This document shows, piece after piece, positions 18,417 to 28,248 of a stretch of DNA of 45,669 bases (position 1 is its first letter; every line of letters begins with the position of its first letter). Source of the stretch: Candidatus Devosia symbiotica (lineage in GTDB: Bacteria > Pseudomonadota > Alphaproteobacteria > Rhizobiales > Devosiaceae). Location of the stretch: assembly GCA_025050575.1 (NCBI GenBank), contig JALBVE010000011.1, positions 1-45,669 on the forward strand, given 5' to 3'. A model generated the notes under the pieces. It was not told the origin of the DNA. It saw nothing but the letters and a program-made list of their open reading frames with translations, and made no database searches. The position numbers were made by a program, and so were the translations under genes.

Positions 18417-19868
18417 ATGACCGTTACCGTCGCTATTGTCGGTCGCCCCAATGTTGGTAAGTCCACGCTTTTCAATCGCCTCGTCGGTCGCAAGATCGCG
18501 CTGGTCGATGATACCCCCGGCGTCACCCGCGATCGCCGAGAGGCCGAAGGCCATATCGCCGATCTGACCTTCCGCATTCTGGATACGGCTGGTTATGAGG
18601 ACGTCACTGACGGCAGTCTCGAAGACCGCATGCGCCAACAGACCGAGCTGGCCATCCGTGAAGCCGATGTCATCCTGTTCATGATCGATGCTCGCGCTGG
18701 CGTGGTGCCGCTCGATCAGCGTTTTGCCCAGGTGCTCCGTAGGGCCGGCAAGACGGTCCGCTTGGTCGGCAACAAGGCCGAAAGCGGCGCCTCCGAGGCC
18801 GGGCTCGTTGAGGCCTTCAAGCTTGGCTTTGGCGAGGCTATTGCGCTTTCCGCTGAACATGGTCTGGGCCTGTCCGAGCTCTATTCCATCGTTTTGGCGG
18901 CCATCGACAAGGTCGCCGCTGAACGCGGTGCGCAAGAACAGGCCGTTGTCGATCTGATGCCGACCGTCGACGTCGACATTATCGAGGACATGTTCGAGGG
19001 CGAGGGCGACAAAGCCACGCTGCGCTGGAATCCCAACCGCCATCTCAACGTTGCCATTGTGGGTCGCTCCAATGCCGGCAAGTCCACGCTGATCAATCGC
19101 ATGGTCGGCGAAGAGCGCGTGCTTGTCGGTCCTGAAGCCGGGATCACCCGCGACTCCATCCTGGTGCCATGGGAATGGGAAGAGCGCGTGATCAATCTGG
19201 TCGACACCGCCGGTATCCGCCGTCGCGCCCGCGTCACCGAGAAGCTGGAAAAGCTCGCAGTCGGCGATAGTCTGCGCTCCATTCAATATGCCGAAGTTGT
19301 CGTGCTGATGCTCGACGCCACGATCCCGTTTGAAAAGCAGGATTTGGCTCTGGCCGATCTGGTCGAACGCGAGGGCCGGGCGTTGGTTATCGCCGTCAAC
19401 AAATGGGATCTGATCGAAGACAAGAATGCCGCTCTGGCCCATCTCAAGGAGGCATGCGAGCGGCTACTGCCGCAGATGCGCGGCGTTCCCTTGGTGACTC
19501 TGTCCGGCCTGACCGGCAAGAACATCGACAAGCTCATGGCCGCCATCTTCAAGATTGAGCGCACCTGGAACACCCATATCTCGACCGCGCGGCTCAATCG
19601 CTGGTTGCAGGATATGATCGATAGACATCCGCCGCCGGCCGCCTCTGGCTGCCGCCTCAAGCTGCGTTACATGACGCAGGCCAAGACCCGGCCGCCCAGC
19701 TTCATCCTGTTTGCCTCACGTCCCGACGTGTTGCCGACCTCCTATCAGCGTTATCTGGTCAATGGCATGCGCGAAGCCTTCGACATTCAGGGCTCGCCAA
19801 TTCGATTGTGGGTGCGTGCCGGCAGCAATAATCCCTATGACGACAAGACCAAGCGCCGTCTGGGCTAG
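18417..19868 (+). CDS. der: Ribosome biogenesis GTPase Der (EngA)
   Basis: Der is an essential tandem GTPase for 50S assembly. The 483-residue protein has G domain 1 with P-loop GRPNVGKS (9-16), DTAGYED and NKAE, and G domain 2 with GRSNAGKS (about 215-222), DTAGIRR and NKWD (about 327), then the KH-like C-terminal domain with the conserved RYLVNGMREAFD and ending in basic KRRLG. All motifs are intact. It probably shares a transcript with the YfgM-like gene 36 nt upstream. It stops at TAG, one of several intact genes that do. Confidence 0.97.
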   Translation: MTVTVAIVGRPNVGKSTLFNRLVGRKIALVDDTPGVTRDRREAEGHIADLTFRILDTAGYEDVTDGSLEDRMRQQTELAIREADVILFMIDARAGVVPLDQRFAQVLRRAGKTVRLVGNKAESGASEAGLVEAFKLGFGEAIALSAEHGLGLSELYSIVLAAIDKVAAERGAQEQAVVDLMPTVDVDIIEDMFEGEGDKATLRWNPNRHLNVAIVGRSNAGKSTLINRMVGEERVLVGPEAGITRDSILVPWEWEERVINLVDTAGIRRRARVTEKLEKLAVGDSLRSIQYAEVVVLMLDATIPFEKQDLALADLVEREGRALVIAVNKWDLIEDKNAALAHLKEACERLLPQMRGVPLVTLSGLTGKNIDKLMAAIFKIERTWNTHISTARLNRWLQDMIDRHPPPAASGCRLKLRYMTQAKTRPPSFILFASRPDVLPTSYQRYLVNGMREAFDIQGSPIRLWVRAGSNNPYDDKTKRRLG

Positions 19869-20056
19869 TCCCAGCACAGAAATTGATCCAGCGTTCGGGG
19901 CCTCATTTGGGGCCCAGATTGTGTTTCTGGGATGGGAGATTTCTTGTCCTGCGACATAATTTCGGAGCCCATGGTGCAAAGTGGCCATTTGCCCCTATAT
20001 TGCGCGCGCTGAAGCGACCCGCTGCTGAGTGCTAGGCCGCATATAATGAAAACACC

Positions 20057-21337
20057 TTGTACCTGGAAATCTTGATCGTTGTCGTTCTGACCATCGTCAA
20101 TGGCCTGTTGGCCATGTCAGAACTGGCTGTCGTTTCCGCCCGTCCTGCGCGGCTGCGGGCCATGGCCGAGCAAGGTAATTACGGGGCTGTCATTGCCACT
20201 GCCCTTGCTGATGATCCGGGCAAATTTCTGTCCTCGGTGCAGATCGGCATTACCCTGGTCGGCATTCTGTCCGGTGTTTTTTCGGGTGCGACCCTGGGTC
20301 TGCGCCTGACTAACTCGCTCGAATCGATCGGTGTTGCCGACAATATTGCCGATATTCTGGGTGTTGGCGTCGTGGTCGTGGCCATCACCTACATTTCGCT
20401 GATCCTAGGCGAACTGGTGCCCAAGCAGATTGCGTTGCGTGATGCCGAGGGCGTCGCTGCCCGCGTTGCGCCAGCCATGAAACTGATCGCCGCCATCGGT
20501 TCGCCGGCTGTCTGGCTGCTCGATATTTCCGGCAAGGCGGTCCTTGTCATGCTTGGCCAGGCCGGGGAATCCGACGAGACCGTGACCGAAGAAGAGGTTA
20601 AGACCATCATCGCCGAAGCCACCACGGCTGGGGTGATCGAAAGCGATGAGCATTCGATGATCTCGGGCGTCATGCGCCTGGCCGATCGCTCTGCGCGAGG
20701 CCTGATGACCCCGCGGCTGGAGGTTGATGTGCTTGACCTATCCGACGAGAGCGAGAAAATCCGCAAGACGATCCTTAGCACCAATCGCTCGCGCTTGCTG
20801 GTTCAGGATGGCGATTCCGATTCCATCATCGGCGTTGTCGCCATCAAGGATATTATCGGTGTTTTCGCCAATGGGCTGCCGCTAGAATTGCGCCGCTTCG
20901 TGCAGCCGGTTCCGGTCGTTATGGACCATGCTGACGCGCTCGATGTTGTGCGCGCCATCCGCAACTCCACCGTGCATATAGCCCTGGTCGTCGACGAATA
21001 CGGCCATTTCGAAGGCATCGTGACCTCGGCCGACATTCTCGAAGTCATCACCGGCGTCTTTCAGGAAGAGGCGGGCAATGACCCGGCAGTGGTCCGGCGC
21101 GAGGACGGCTCGTGGCTTGTGGCTGGCTGGATGCCCGTCGACGAGTTCGGCGACAAGCTCAAGATCACCATCCCGCGTGACGCCAAATTCGAGACGGTTG
21201 CCGGCTATGTGCTCTCGATCATCAATCGCCTGCCAGCGGTTGGCGAAACCTTCGAACATGAAGGATTCAAGTTTGAGGTGCTCGATCTTGATGGGCGCCG
21301 TATCGACAAGATCCTGATGACGCGGCTGACCGACTAA
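20057..21337 (+). CDS. CNNM/CorC-HlyC family transporter with CBS pair
   Basis: A 426-residue protein with a DUF21 (CNNM) membrane domain of about four helices (1-190; NGLLAMSELAVVSARPARLR is typical), two CBS domains (about 200-325; MTPRLEVDVLDL, DEYGHFEGIVTSADILE) and the CorC_HlyC transporter-associated domain (about 335-420, VAGYVLSIINRLPAVGE). Relatives act in Mg2+ or Co2+ efflux; the hemolysin label is historical. Start is TTG at 20057, as homology begins immediately (MYLEILIVVVL) and the nearby ATG at 20047 is out of frame. Its TAA overlaps the TAG of the convergent GNAT pseudogene. Confidence 0.88.
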   Translation: MYLEILIVVVLTIVNGLLAMSELAVVSARPARLRAMAEQGNYGAVIATALADDPGKFLSSVQIGITLVGILSGVFSGATLGLRLTNSLESIGVADNIADILGVGVVVVAITYISLILGELVPKQIALRDAEGVAARVAPAMKLIAAIGSPAVWLLDISGKAVLVMLGQAGESDETVTEEEVKTIIAEATTAGVIESDEHSMISGVMRLADRSARGLMTPRLEVDVLDLSDESEKIRKTILSTNRSRLLVQDGDSDSIIGVVAIKDIIGVFANGLPLELRRFVQPVPVVMDHADALDVVRAIRNSTVHIALVVDEYGHFEGIVTSADILEVITGVFQEEAGNDPAVVRREDGSWLVAGWMPVDEFGDKLKITIPRDAKFETVAGYVLSIINRLPAVGETFEHEGFKFEVLDLDGRRIDKILMTRLTD

Positions 21338-21936
21338 GCGGTCAGCGCCATATCCATCCACACCGACTGCCAGATGATTTCGAGAGGAACGAAGCCGCAA
21401 CGCAGCCAGAAAGTGATACCGCCGCTATTGTTGGCACTGGCCCCAAGGTGAATGCCTGGCACACCTTGCCGTGCGCGCCTTTTGAACCCAGGCTTGCAAC
21501 AAGGCCGTACCGACGCTCTAGCCACGCAGCTAGCTGCGCAGGTTCATGTGAATATGCGCCGGATATGCCGCGACGATGGCGGGCGGATTGATCTCCGGCT
21601 TCTGGATGGCTGCAATTCGCTAGCTGTCGGTGTCCGCGAGCATCGCTGTCGGCTCGGCATAGCGCTGCTGCAGGGCAGGCCACCAATCGCGCTCCAGCCA
21701 TGCGGTAAGCCATTGCTGTCAAATGTGCCGACAATGTAGCCGGCCACGCCGAGCTCATCCTCGGCCACCAGCACCAGATCGGGTTCCAGCACCCCGTAAG
21801 AGACGGCATAAATATGCTCGATCAATTCGGGATCGCTATGCAATGCCGTTGCATCCTGACCCGACGCGTCGGTCGTCAGGCAGATATCGTATAGCGCTAG
21901 CAGATCACCAAGCACATAGCCGCGGATTATTGCCAT
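21334..21936 (-). pseudogene. GNAT N-acetyltransferase, frameshifted
   Basis: Reading from 21936, the first 75 residues (MAIIRGYVLGDLLALYDICL, LVLVAEDELGVAGYIVGTFD) form the first half of a GNAT fold. The frame is lost near 21700 and again between about 21560 and 21500, where the acetyl-CoA loop would be; the last part (GIHLGASANNSGGITFWLRCGF, then VPLEIIW) is in another frame and ends at 21334. The Q/RxxGxG acetyl-CoA motif cannot be read continuously. Substrate unknown. Another gene start, that of the SDR, lies upstream on the same strand, so these may once have been an operon. Confidence 0.8.
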
Positions 21937-21945
21937 GGCTGCCGC

Positions 21946-22680
21946 CTAGAGATCGCTGAGCGTGCCTGTGCTGGTATCGTACAGCTTGCCGCTGTCCTTG
22001 AAGGACGGGCTGACCATGTCGACCAGCTTGGGTGCGATATCGGCGGGCTTTGGCAAGATATCGGGATCTTCCCCCGGCATCGCCTTGGCCCGTATCGCCG
22101 TGCGCACGGCGCCGGGATAGAATAGGTTTACCTTGACCCTAGACTGCTCGATTTCGGTAGCATAGGATTTGACCATGGCGTCCACCGCCGCCTTGCTGGC
22201 CGCATAGAGCCCCCAGAACGGCCGTGCTGATTTTGCCGACGACGATGATACAAACACTGCCCGCCCGGCCTCGGCCTGGCGCAGCAACAGATCAGCTGAG
22301 CGGATCAGCCGATAATTGGCGGTCAAATTGACGGCCATCACCTTGTCGAAATCTTCCGGCTTCACATGGGGCAGAGGGCTGAGTACGCCGAGCTGGGCGG
22401 CATTGGCGATCAACCCGTCCAGGGAGCCCCAACGCTCGAAGATCGCCGCACCCAACCGGTCTATGGCGTCGCCATCGCGCAGGTCCAGCGGCACCAGCGT
22501 AGCTGAAGATCCAAGATCCTGGATTTCATCATCCAACTCCTCAAGCCCGCCAACACTGCGGGCCACGGCCACCACATGGGCGCTGCGCCGCGCCGCCTCA
22601 AGTGCCGCCGCATAGCCGATGCCACGCGAAGCGCCCGTCACAAGGATGACCTTGCCAGCCAGATCCTGAGATACAGCCAT
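21946..22680 (-). CDS. Short-chain dehydrogenase/reductase
   Basis: A 244-residue classical SDR. The cofactor motif TGASRGIG is at about 15-22; ANAA and the catalytic Ser (VSSSSAKSA), Tyr and Lys (YAASK) are present; PGAVRT follows. Substrate and physiological role are not evident. The ATG shares one base with the purF stop (TAATG), so it is translationally coupled to purF, an arrangement frequent in Hyphomicrobiales. The frame is intact while the gene just downstream (GNAT) is broken. Confidence 0.9.
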   Translation of the reverse strand: MAVSQDLAGKVILVTGASRGIGYAAALEAARRSAHVVAVARSVGGLEELDDEIQDLGSSATLVPLDLRDGDAIDRLGAAIFERWGSLDGLIANAAQLGVLSPLPHVKPEDFDKVMAVNLTANYRLIRSADLLLRQAEAGRAVFVSSSSAKSARPFWGLYAASKAAVDAMVKSYATEIEQSRVKVNLFYPGAVRTAIRAKAMPGEDPDILPKPADIAPKLVDMVSPSFKDSGKLYDTSTGTLSDL

Positions 22681-24182
22681 TAACCGGCCTCTTTTGGCAG
22701 AGAAACATGTTTGGGTTCGTTCTTGATGCGGCCATCCAGATCGGTCAGCTGGGTCGGATACTCACCCGTAAAATAGTGATCGGTGAATTGCGGCGCCTGG
22801 GCGTTGCGCTTCTCACCGCCAATCGCTTCATATAGCCCGTCAATAGACAGGAAAGCCAGCGAATCCGCGCCAATAAACTTGCACATCGATTCCAGCGTTT
22901 CGTGCTGGTTGGCCAATAGCTTTTCTGGGTCCGGCGTATCGATGCCGTAATAGTCCGAATAACGGATCATCGGGCTGGCGACGCGGATATGGACTTCGGT
23001 TGCGCCCGCATCGCGGATCATCTGCACGATCTTGAGCGATGTTGTCCCGCGCACGATCGAATCGTCAACCAATACCACCCGCTTGCTAGCGATCTCGGCG
23101 CGATTGGCCGAATGCTTGAGCTTGACGCCAAAGGCGCGGATCGACTGGGTTGGCTCGATAAAGGTGCGGCCCACATAGTGGTTGCGGATAATGCCTAGCT
23201 CGAACGGGATACCGCTGGCCTGCGCATAGCCAATGGCTGCGGGGGTGCCGCTATCGGGCACCGGCACGACCACATCGGCCTCGACTGGTGCTTCCTTGGC
23301 CAGATTTATGCCCATGCGCTTGCGGGCGCCATACACACTGCGCCCCGAGACCATCGAGTCGGGCCGGGCGAAATAGACATATTCGAACAGGCAGGGGCGC
23401 TCTGGCTGCTTGCGCGCCTGCTTGCGGGCTTCAATGCTGATCGAACCGTCGGGCTGGACCTCGCAGATCACCACTTCGCCATTCTCGACGTCGCGGATAT
23501 ATTTCGCCCCGATCATGTCGAGCGCGCAGGTCTCCGAGCAGAAGATCGGTTTGCCGTCGAGTTCGCCCATCACCAGAGGCCTGATGCCGATTGGGTCACG
23601 CGCCGCAATCAGCTTGGTCCGGGTCATCGCCAGCATGGCATAACCACCTTCCATCTGGCGGACGGCGTCGATGAACCGGTCGGTGCTTGAGCTGTGCCGC
23701 GAGCGCGCCACCAGATGCAGAACGACTTCCGTATCCGATGTCGATTGGCAGATTGCCCCGGTGGCAATGATCTGCCGCCGCAGCGGCAACCCATTGGTGA
23801 AATTGCCATTATGCGCAATGGCAATGCCACCGTCGCTCAGTTCGGCAAATAGCGGCTGCACATTGCGCAACGCCACTTCGCCGGCGGTCGAGTAGCGGGT
23901 GTGGCCCATGGCCATCGCTCCGGGAAGCTTGGCTAGTAGGGTCGGATCGGTATAGTGGTCCCCGATCAGCCCCATGCGCTTTTCGGCATAGAACTGGCGG
24001 CCATTAAAACTGATGATGCCGGCGGCTTCCTGTCCGCGATGCTGTAGGGTGTGTAGCCCCAACGCTGTAAGGGCGGCGGCATCACTGTGCCCCAAAATGC
24101 CAAACACGCCACACTCTTCGTGCAGCGTGTCGCCATCGAGGTCAAAACGGTCATCGTTTGGATGGTTCAACGGGCTCTCCAT
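22680..24182 (-). CDS. purF: Amidophosphoribosyltransferase
   Basis: PurF makes 5-phosphoribosylamine from PRPP and glutamine, the first step of purine synthesis. The 500-residue protein has a short leader before CGVFGI, where Cys24 would be the N-terminal nucleophile after processing, then the Ntn-hydrolase domain (GHTRYSTAG, AHNGN) and a phosphoribosyltransferase domain with the PRPP motif VVLVDDSIVRGTTS at about 366-379. Late Cys residues seen in some iron-sulfur-containing relatives are not obvious. Upstream, cvpA lies 165 nt away on the same strand, the classic cvpA-purF pair. Confidence 0.97.
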   Translation of the reverse strand: MESPLNHPNDDRFDLDGDTLHEECGVFGILGHSDAAALTALGLHTLQHRGQEAAGIISFNGRQFYAEKRMGLIGDHYTDPTLLAKLPGAMAMGHTRYSTAGEVALRNVQPLFAELSDGGIAIAHNGNFTNGLPLRRQIIATGAICQSTSDTEVVLHLVARSRHSSSTDRFIDAVRQMEGGYAMLAMTRTKLIAARDPIGIRPLVMGELDGKPIFCSETCALDMIGAKYIRDVENGEVVICEVQPDGSISIEARKQARKQPERPCLFEYVYFARPDSMVSGRSVYGARKRMGINLAKEAPVEADVVVPVPDSGTPAAIGYAQASGIPFELGIIRNHYVGRTFIEPTQSIRAFGVKLKHSANRAEIASKRVVLVDDSIVRGTTSLKIVQMIRDAGATEVHIRVASPMIRYSDYYGIDTPDPEKLLANQHETLESMCKFIGADSLAFLSIDGLYEAIGGEKRNAQAPQFTDHYFTGEYPTQLTDLDGRIKNEPKHVSLPKEAG

Positions 24183-24347
24183 ACCAATGCTGCCTCAACC
24201 GGGGCTGCCGCGGGTCGTGCCTTGCGACCGGACCAGAGTTGGAATGAATTTCCAGTCTATAGCCCATTTTCGGGGTCCCGACCATTGTCGTGCAAGGCGG
24301 TCAGGGTTATGGCGAGCGCGCCGCCCTCGCCAAAGAGTGATCGGGCC

Positions 24348-24956
24348 TCAGGTACCAGTAGCCGCCGGCACTGAATCGTCTTCGGTGGCGTCTGTGCCCT
24401 CTTCAGCGGGAATCGCCAGGCCGGGCGCGTTTTCATCCGTCAATCTGGCACTGCTCTTGAGAATCTGGGTGACCTGCTGCTCAAGTTCGGCTGGTAACAC
24501 GGAAATGAGTGTGTTGCCCATGGTCTGCAGCTGCGGCAGCAACTGCGAGTTTGTAGCCCAGGGCGGTAGATTGTTAGGCAGCAGCCAGGTGCCAAAAATG
24601 GTGATGACAATGGCAATCAGAATGCCGCGCAACACGCCGAACACAAAGCCCAGCGTCCGATCAATCGGGCCAACGCGGCTATCGACCACAAAATCGGCGA
24701 TCCGCATGGTCAGTAGATGCAGTACGATCAAGGCAAGGATGAATGTCACCACCACCGTGGCAATGTCAGCCACTAATGGCTCGACGATGTAGCCGCGCGC
24801 AATTTCGGGATGATACTGCCACATATAGATGGCGATCGCGGCCGACCCAGCCCATGTCGCCAACGAAAGCACTTCGCGGGTCAATCCGCGTGCAGTCGCC
24901 AGGATTGCCGAAATCAGCACTAGCACACCCACACCAACATCCAACGCTGTCAGCAT
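24348..24956 (-). CDS. cvpA: CvpA family membrane protein
   Basis: A 202-residue protein with four predicted membrane helices in the first 140 residues (LDVGVGVLVLISAILATARG, then ATVVVTFILALIVLHLL and VFGVLRGILIAIVITIFGTW) and an acidic soluble tail. It matches the CvpA family, named for colicin V production but thought to have a general envelope role. ATG at 24956 (MLTALDV) is chosen because the hydrophobic family N-terminus begins there; a longer frame to 25055 adds 33 unlikely residues. It precedes purF on the same strand, as in many proteobacteria. Confidence 0.88.
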   Translation of the reverse strand: MLTALDVGVGVLVLISAILATARGLTREVLSLATWAGSAAIAIYMWQYHPEIARGYIVEPLVADIATVVVTFILALIVLHLLTMRIADFVVDSRVGPIDRTLGFVFGVLRGILIAIVITIFGTWLLPNNLPPWATNSQLLPQLQTMGNTLISVLPAELEQQVTQILKSSARLTDENAPGLAIPAEEGTDATEDDSVPAATGT

Positions 24957-25091
24957 CTTTGTTCGCCAAGCTCCTGTAGCCGCTCCCCGGCTGTATTGGG
25001 CCTCGTTTAGCCGCTTTGTGCGCCGTTGCCAAGGATTGCTACCATCTTCACACATGATCGGCCGGCAAACAATAGTGCTATCGCCTGCTGA

Positions 25092-26489
25092 CTACTCTTC
25101 CCGATCAGATTCACGCGGCTTGCCATTGGCCGCGATGCGCTCCATCAATTCCTGCAGCGTGGTGTATTCCGAGACCGCCAGCCCGCTATTGCGATCCGCG
25201 CTGGTCAACCGCCCGGTCGATACTGATTTGAACCCTAGTTTCTGCGCCTCACGCAGTCGCAGCGAGCCATGCACCACCGGTCGCACCCCGCCAGCCAGTG
25301 AAATCTCGCCAAAATAGACCGAATCGGACGGTAGCGGCGAACCGGTCAGTGAGGAGATTAGTGCCGCCGCCACAGCCAGATCGGCTGCCGGTTCGTTGAT
25401 CTTCAACCCGCCCGCGACATTGAGATAGATATCATTGGCACCAATCCGCATCCCACAGCGGGTTTCGAGCACCGCCACCACCATCGACAGCCGAGAGGCA
25501 TCCCAACCCACCACGGTCCGTCGTGGCGTACCCAGTGGGGACAGAGCCACCAGTGCCTGGATTTCGATGAGAATGGGCCGTGTTCCTTCCATGCCGGCAA
25601 ACACGGCTGAGCCCGCAGCGCCTTCATCACGCTGGTCGAGAAACAGGGCTGATGGGTTGGCTACTTCTTCGAGCCCTAATTCTGTCATAGCGAACACGCC
25701 AATCTCGTCTGTGGCACCATAGCGGTTCTTCACGCCGCGCAGAATCCGGAATGTCTGGTTGGTATCGCCTTCGAAATACAGCACAGCATCGACCATGTGC
25801 TCGACCACGCGGGGTCCGGCAATCTGGCCATCCTTGGTGACATGGCCCACCAGCACCACAGCTGCGCCGCTCTTTTTGACAAACCGCGTCAGCGCCTGCG
25901 CCGAGGTGCGCACCTGCGTTACCGTGCCCGGTGCGCTGTCCACCCGGTCGGTCCACAGCGTCTGGATTGAATCGATGATTACCAGATCAGGGGCAGGGCC
26001 ATTCTCCAGCGTTTCTAGGATAATCTCGACATTGGTCTCGGCGGCCAACAGCACCGGCGCCTCGCCTAGCCCCAACCGTTGCGCCCGCAGCCGCACCTGG
26101 GCAACCGCTTCCTCGCCCGAGACATAGACGACGCGGCGCCCCAGATTGGCCAATGCCGCCGCCGCCTGCAGCAACAGCGTCGATTTACCGATGCCCGGAT
26201 CGCCACCCACCAGCAGCGCCGATCCCATCACAAAGCCCCCGCCGGTGACACGATCCAGCTCGGCAATGCCGCTGACCACGCGGGCCGCGCTTTCGGTCTC
26301 GCCTGACAGCGGCATCAGATTGGAGGGACGACTGCCCGTCTTGGCTGATTTTGGGCCGGCGCCGACGCCTGAATCGGTCATCTCCTCGACAATGGTGTTC
26401 CATTCTCCGCAGGCGTCGCAGCGCCCCTGCCAGCGAGCGGTGATTGCGCCACAGGACTGACACACAAACGACGAACGGGCCTTGGCCAA
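25092..26489 (-). CDS. radA: DNA repair protein RadA
   Basis: RadA is a RecA-like branch-migration helicase in recombination. The 465-residue protein has the N-terminal C4 zinc finger (Cys10, 13, 24, 27), Walker A GDPGIGKS at 96-103, the RadA-specific KNRYG at 254-258 (KNRFG in many species) and a C-terminal Lon-protease-like domain. Start is TTG at 26489, with AAGGAAG about 8 nt upstream. The gene lies just after a frameshifted DUF1697 gene and before cvpA. A recombination gene kept intact is relevant in a genome that is otherwise accumulating deletions. Confidence 0.95.
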   Translation of the reverse strand: MAKARSSFVCQSCGAITARWQGRCDACGEWNTIVEEMTDSGVGAGPKSAKTGSRPSNLMPLSGETESAARVVSGIAELDRVTGGGFVMGSALLVGGDPGIGKSTLLLQAAAALANLGRRVVYVSGEEAVAQVRLRAQRLGLGEAPVLLAAETNVEIILETLENGPAPDLVIIDSIQTLWTDRVDSAPGTVTQVRTSAQALTRFVKKSGAAVVLVGHVTKDGQIAGPRVVEHMVDAVLYFEGDTNQTFRILRGVKNRYGATDEIGVFAMTELGLEEVANPSALFLDQRDEGAAGSAVFAGMEGTRPILIEIQALVALSPLGTPRRTVVGWDASRLSMVVAVLETRCGMRIGANDIYLNVAGGLKINEPAADLAVAAALISSLTGSPLPSDSVYFGEISLAGGVRPVVHGSLRLREAQKLGFKSVSTGRLTSADRNSGLAVSEYTTLQELMERIAANGKPRESDREE

Positions 26490-26503
26490 AAGACTTCCTT
26501 ACT

Positions 26504-27044
26504 TCACTTCTGACGCACCGCAGCGCGTTCAACCAACCCGCGTATTGTGTTCCAGTTTCGCGCGGTCGTTACACCAGATTGCTTCTCGATAATGCCTGGC
26601 AGCCTCAAGGCTTTGGGAGATGCGATCCGAATAGTCAACAATCAGATGCGCGTCCTCGATGTGAATGCGCTCAGGTCCGTCGTAGTGGCTGATACAGCCG
26701 AAATCAGCAAAGGGCGCCGCAAAGAAATAAATGGCTATCTCGCTTGGGCGCTCTGCTGCTGCATCAGGGAATGGGTTGACCTTGAGCAGCTTCGCGAGCT
26801 GCGCGGGCTTTTGCACCATCGCCTTATTGGCTGTTCCGAGACCAAGTTCACTGACGATTGTATCCATTCGCCTGTTGACGGCCACAGTCGTTCCCGCGCC
26901 GTCCACAATCATATTGCCGGCGGCAAGGCAGGTTTCAGCTGCGACAAATCCGTCGGCCTCAACGGCCGCGCGCCATTCCGCCATCGTCATAATTCTGTGC
27001 GTAATCGGCCCAATCGCGCGTAGCAGGACGATAAACGCTGTCAT
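26504..27044 (-). pseudogene. DUF1697 family protein with late frameshift
   Basis: From 27044 the frame reads MTAFIVLLRAIGPITHR and keeps the DUF1697 fold through ETCLAAGNMIV and RPSEIAIYFFAAP to IVDYSDRISQS. A single-base shift near 26615 then replaces the family's C-terminus; in the corrected frame it reads PGIIEKQSGVTTARNWNTIR, the conserved end of the family, and stops at 26504-26506. The open frame as it stands ends at 26529 with 171 residues. Function of the family is unknown. The product would lack the strongly conserved TARNWNT motif. A sequencing error is possible for this one, since there is only one lesion. Confidence 0.75.
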
Positions 27045-27114
27045 CAGGCTTGAATTCTCAGAAGTTGAGACTTACATATCGCGCTGGATTAGTTGGCAAG
27101 AGCAAACCGCGAAC

Positions 27115-28245
27115 CTATTCTGGTGACAGATTGCCGTCGCCGACATAATTGCGGTTGTATCGCCCCTTGAGCGACGTCAGCACTTCATAGCCGATCGTGC
27201 CGGCGGCATCGCCCTGATCATCAACACTGATATTGGGGCCAAGTATTTCAGCGCCTTCGCCCGGGTTCGGGATATCGGCACCCAGTTCGGTGATATCGAC
27301 CACGCACTGGTCCATCGACACTCTTCCGATTACCGGGCACAGCTTGCCACGGATTGCCACCTTGCCGCTGGGGCGTGAATTGGTTGCCGACAGGCTGCGG
27401 AAGAACCCGTCTGCATAACCATGGCCAACAATGGCTAGCCGGCTGTCGCGTGACAGATTGTAGTTCGCGCCATAGCCAACGGTTTCGCCCGTGCGTGCTT
27501 CCTTGATCTGCAGGATCGGCACATGCAGCGTCACCACCGTTGCCATCGGGTTCTTGCGCCCGATCACTGCTCGTCCACCATAGAGCGCAATTCCCGGCCG
27601 CACCATCTGGAAATGGTAGTCGCGGCCGCTCATCAATCCAGCCGAATTGGCCAGCGAGGCTGGGATGCCCGGAAACTCCGTCATCACCAAACCGAACAGC
27701 GCCAGCTGCGTCCGGTTCTTTTCGTGATTGGGCTGATCAGCACAGGCCAGATGGCTCATCAGCATTTGTGGTGCATAGCCCAGGGTTTCGATGCGCTCGC
27801 GCACGAAACTGGCCTCATTGAGCCGGAACCCCAGCCGGTTAATGCCGGTGTCAAAATGAAATGCCGATGGATAGGCCTCGTTGCGCTCCAGGCACTTGGC
27901 CAGCCATTCCTTGAGCATTTCCAGCGAGCTGAGCACCGGCATTAGGTTCTGGCGAATGTAGAGATTGGCCGCGCCCGGATAGAGTCCGTTCATCACGAAG
28001 ATATGGGCGTCTGGTACGGCCGCCCGCACGGCCATGCCTTCATCGGGCGTCGCCACGAAAAAGAACCGCGCGCCAGCCGCACGCAGTGCCTTGCTAGCCA
28101 CCGTAATGCCTGTGCCATAGGCGTCTGCCTTGACCACTGCGCCGGTCAATGCGCCAGCGCTAACCTTGTCCAGGGCTCGCCAGTTCCGGGTCAATGCCCC
28201 GAGATCAATACTGAGTTGGCCGCCAAGGCTAGACGTCAACGCCAT
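27115..28245 (-). CDS. alr: Alanine racemase
   Basis: Alr makes D-alanine for peptidoglycan using pyridoxal phosphate. The 376-residue protein has the PLP-lysine motif VVKADAYGTG with Lys39, the N-terminal TIM barrel, and the C-terminal beta domain with the second catalytic Tyr in GETVGYGANYNL and the R/S-VSMDQ segment (GRVSMDQCVVDI). ATG at 28245 lies 3 nt after the dnaB stop, so it is probably co-transcribed with dnaB. It depends on vitamin B6, whose synthesis gene pdxA is broken in this window. Confidence 0.95.
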   Translation of the reverse strand: MALTSSLGGQLSIDLGALTRNWRALDKVSAGALTGAVVKADAYGTGITVASKALRAAGARFFFVATPDEGMAVRAAVPDAHIFVMNGLYPGAANLYIRQNLMPVLSSLEMLKEWLAKCLERNEAYPSAFHFDTGINRLGFRLNEASFVRERIETLGYAPQMLMSHLACADQPNHEKNRTQLALFGLVMTEFPGIPASLANSAGLMSGRDYHFQMVRPGIALYGGRAVIGRKNPMATVVTLHVPILQIKEARTGETVGYGANYNLSRDSRLAIVGHGYADGFFRSLSATNSRPSGKVAIRGKLCPVIGRVSMDQCVVDITELGADIPNPGEGAEILGPNISVDDQGDAAGTIGYEVLTSLKGRYNRNYVGDGNLSPE

Positions 28246-28248
28246 TGA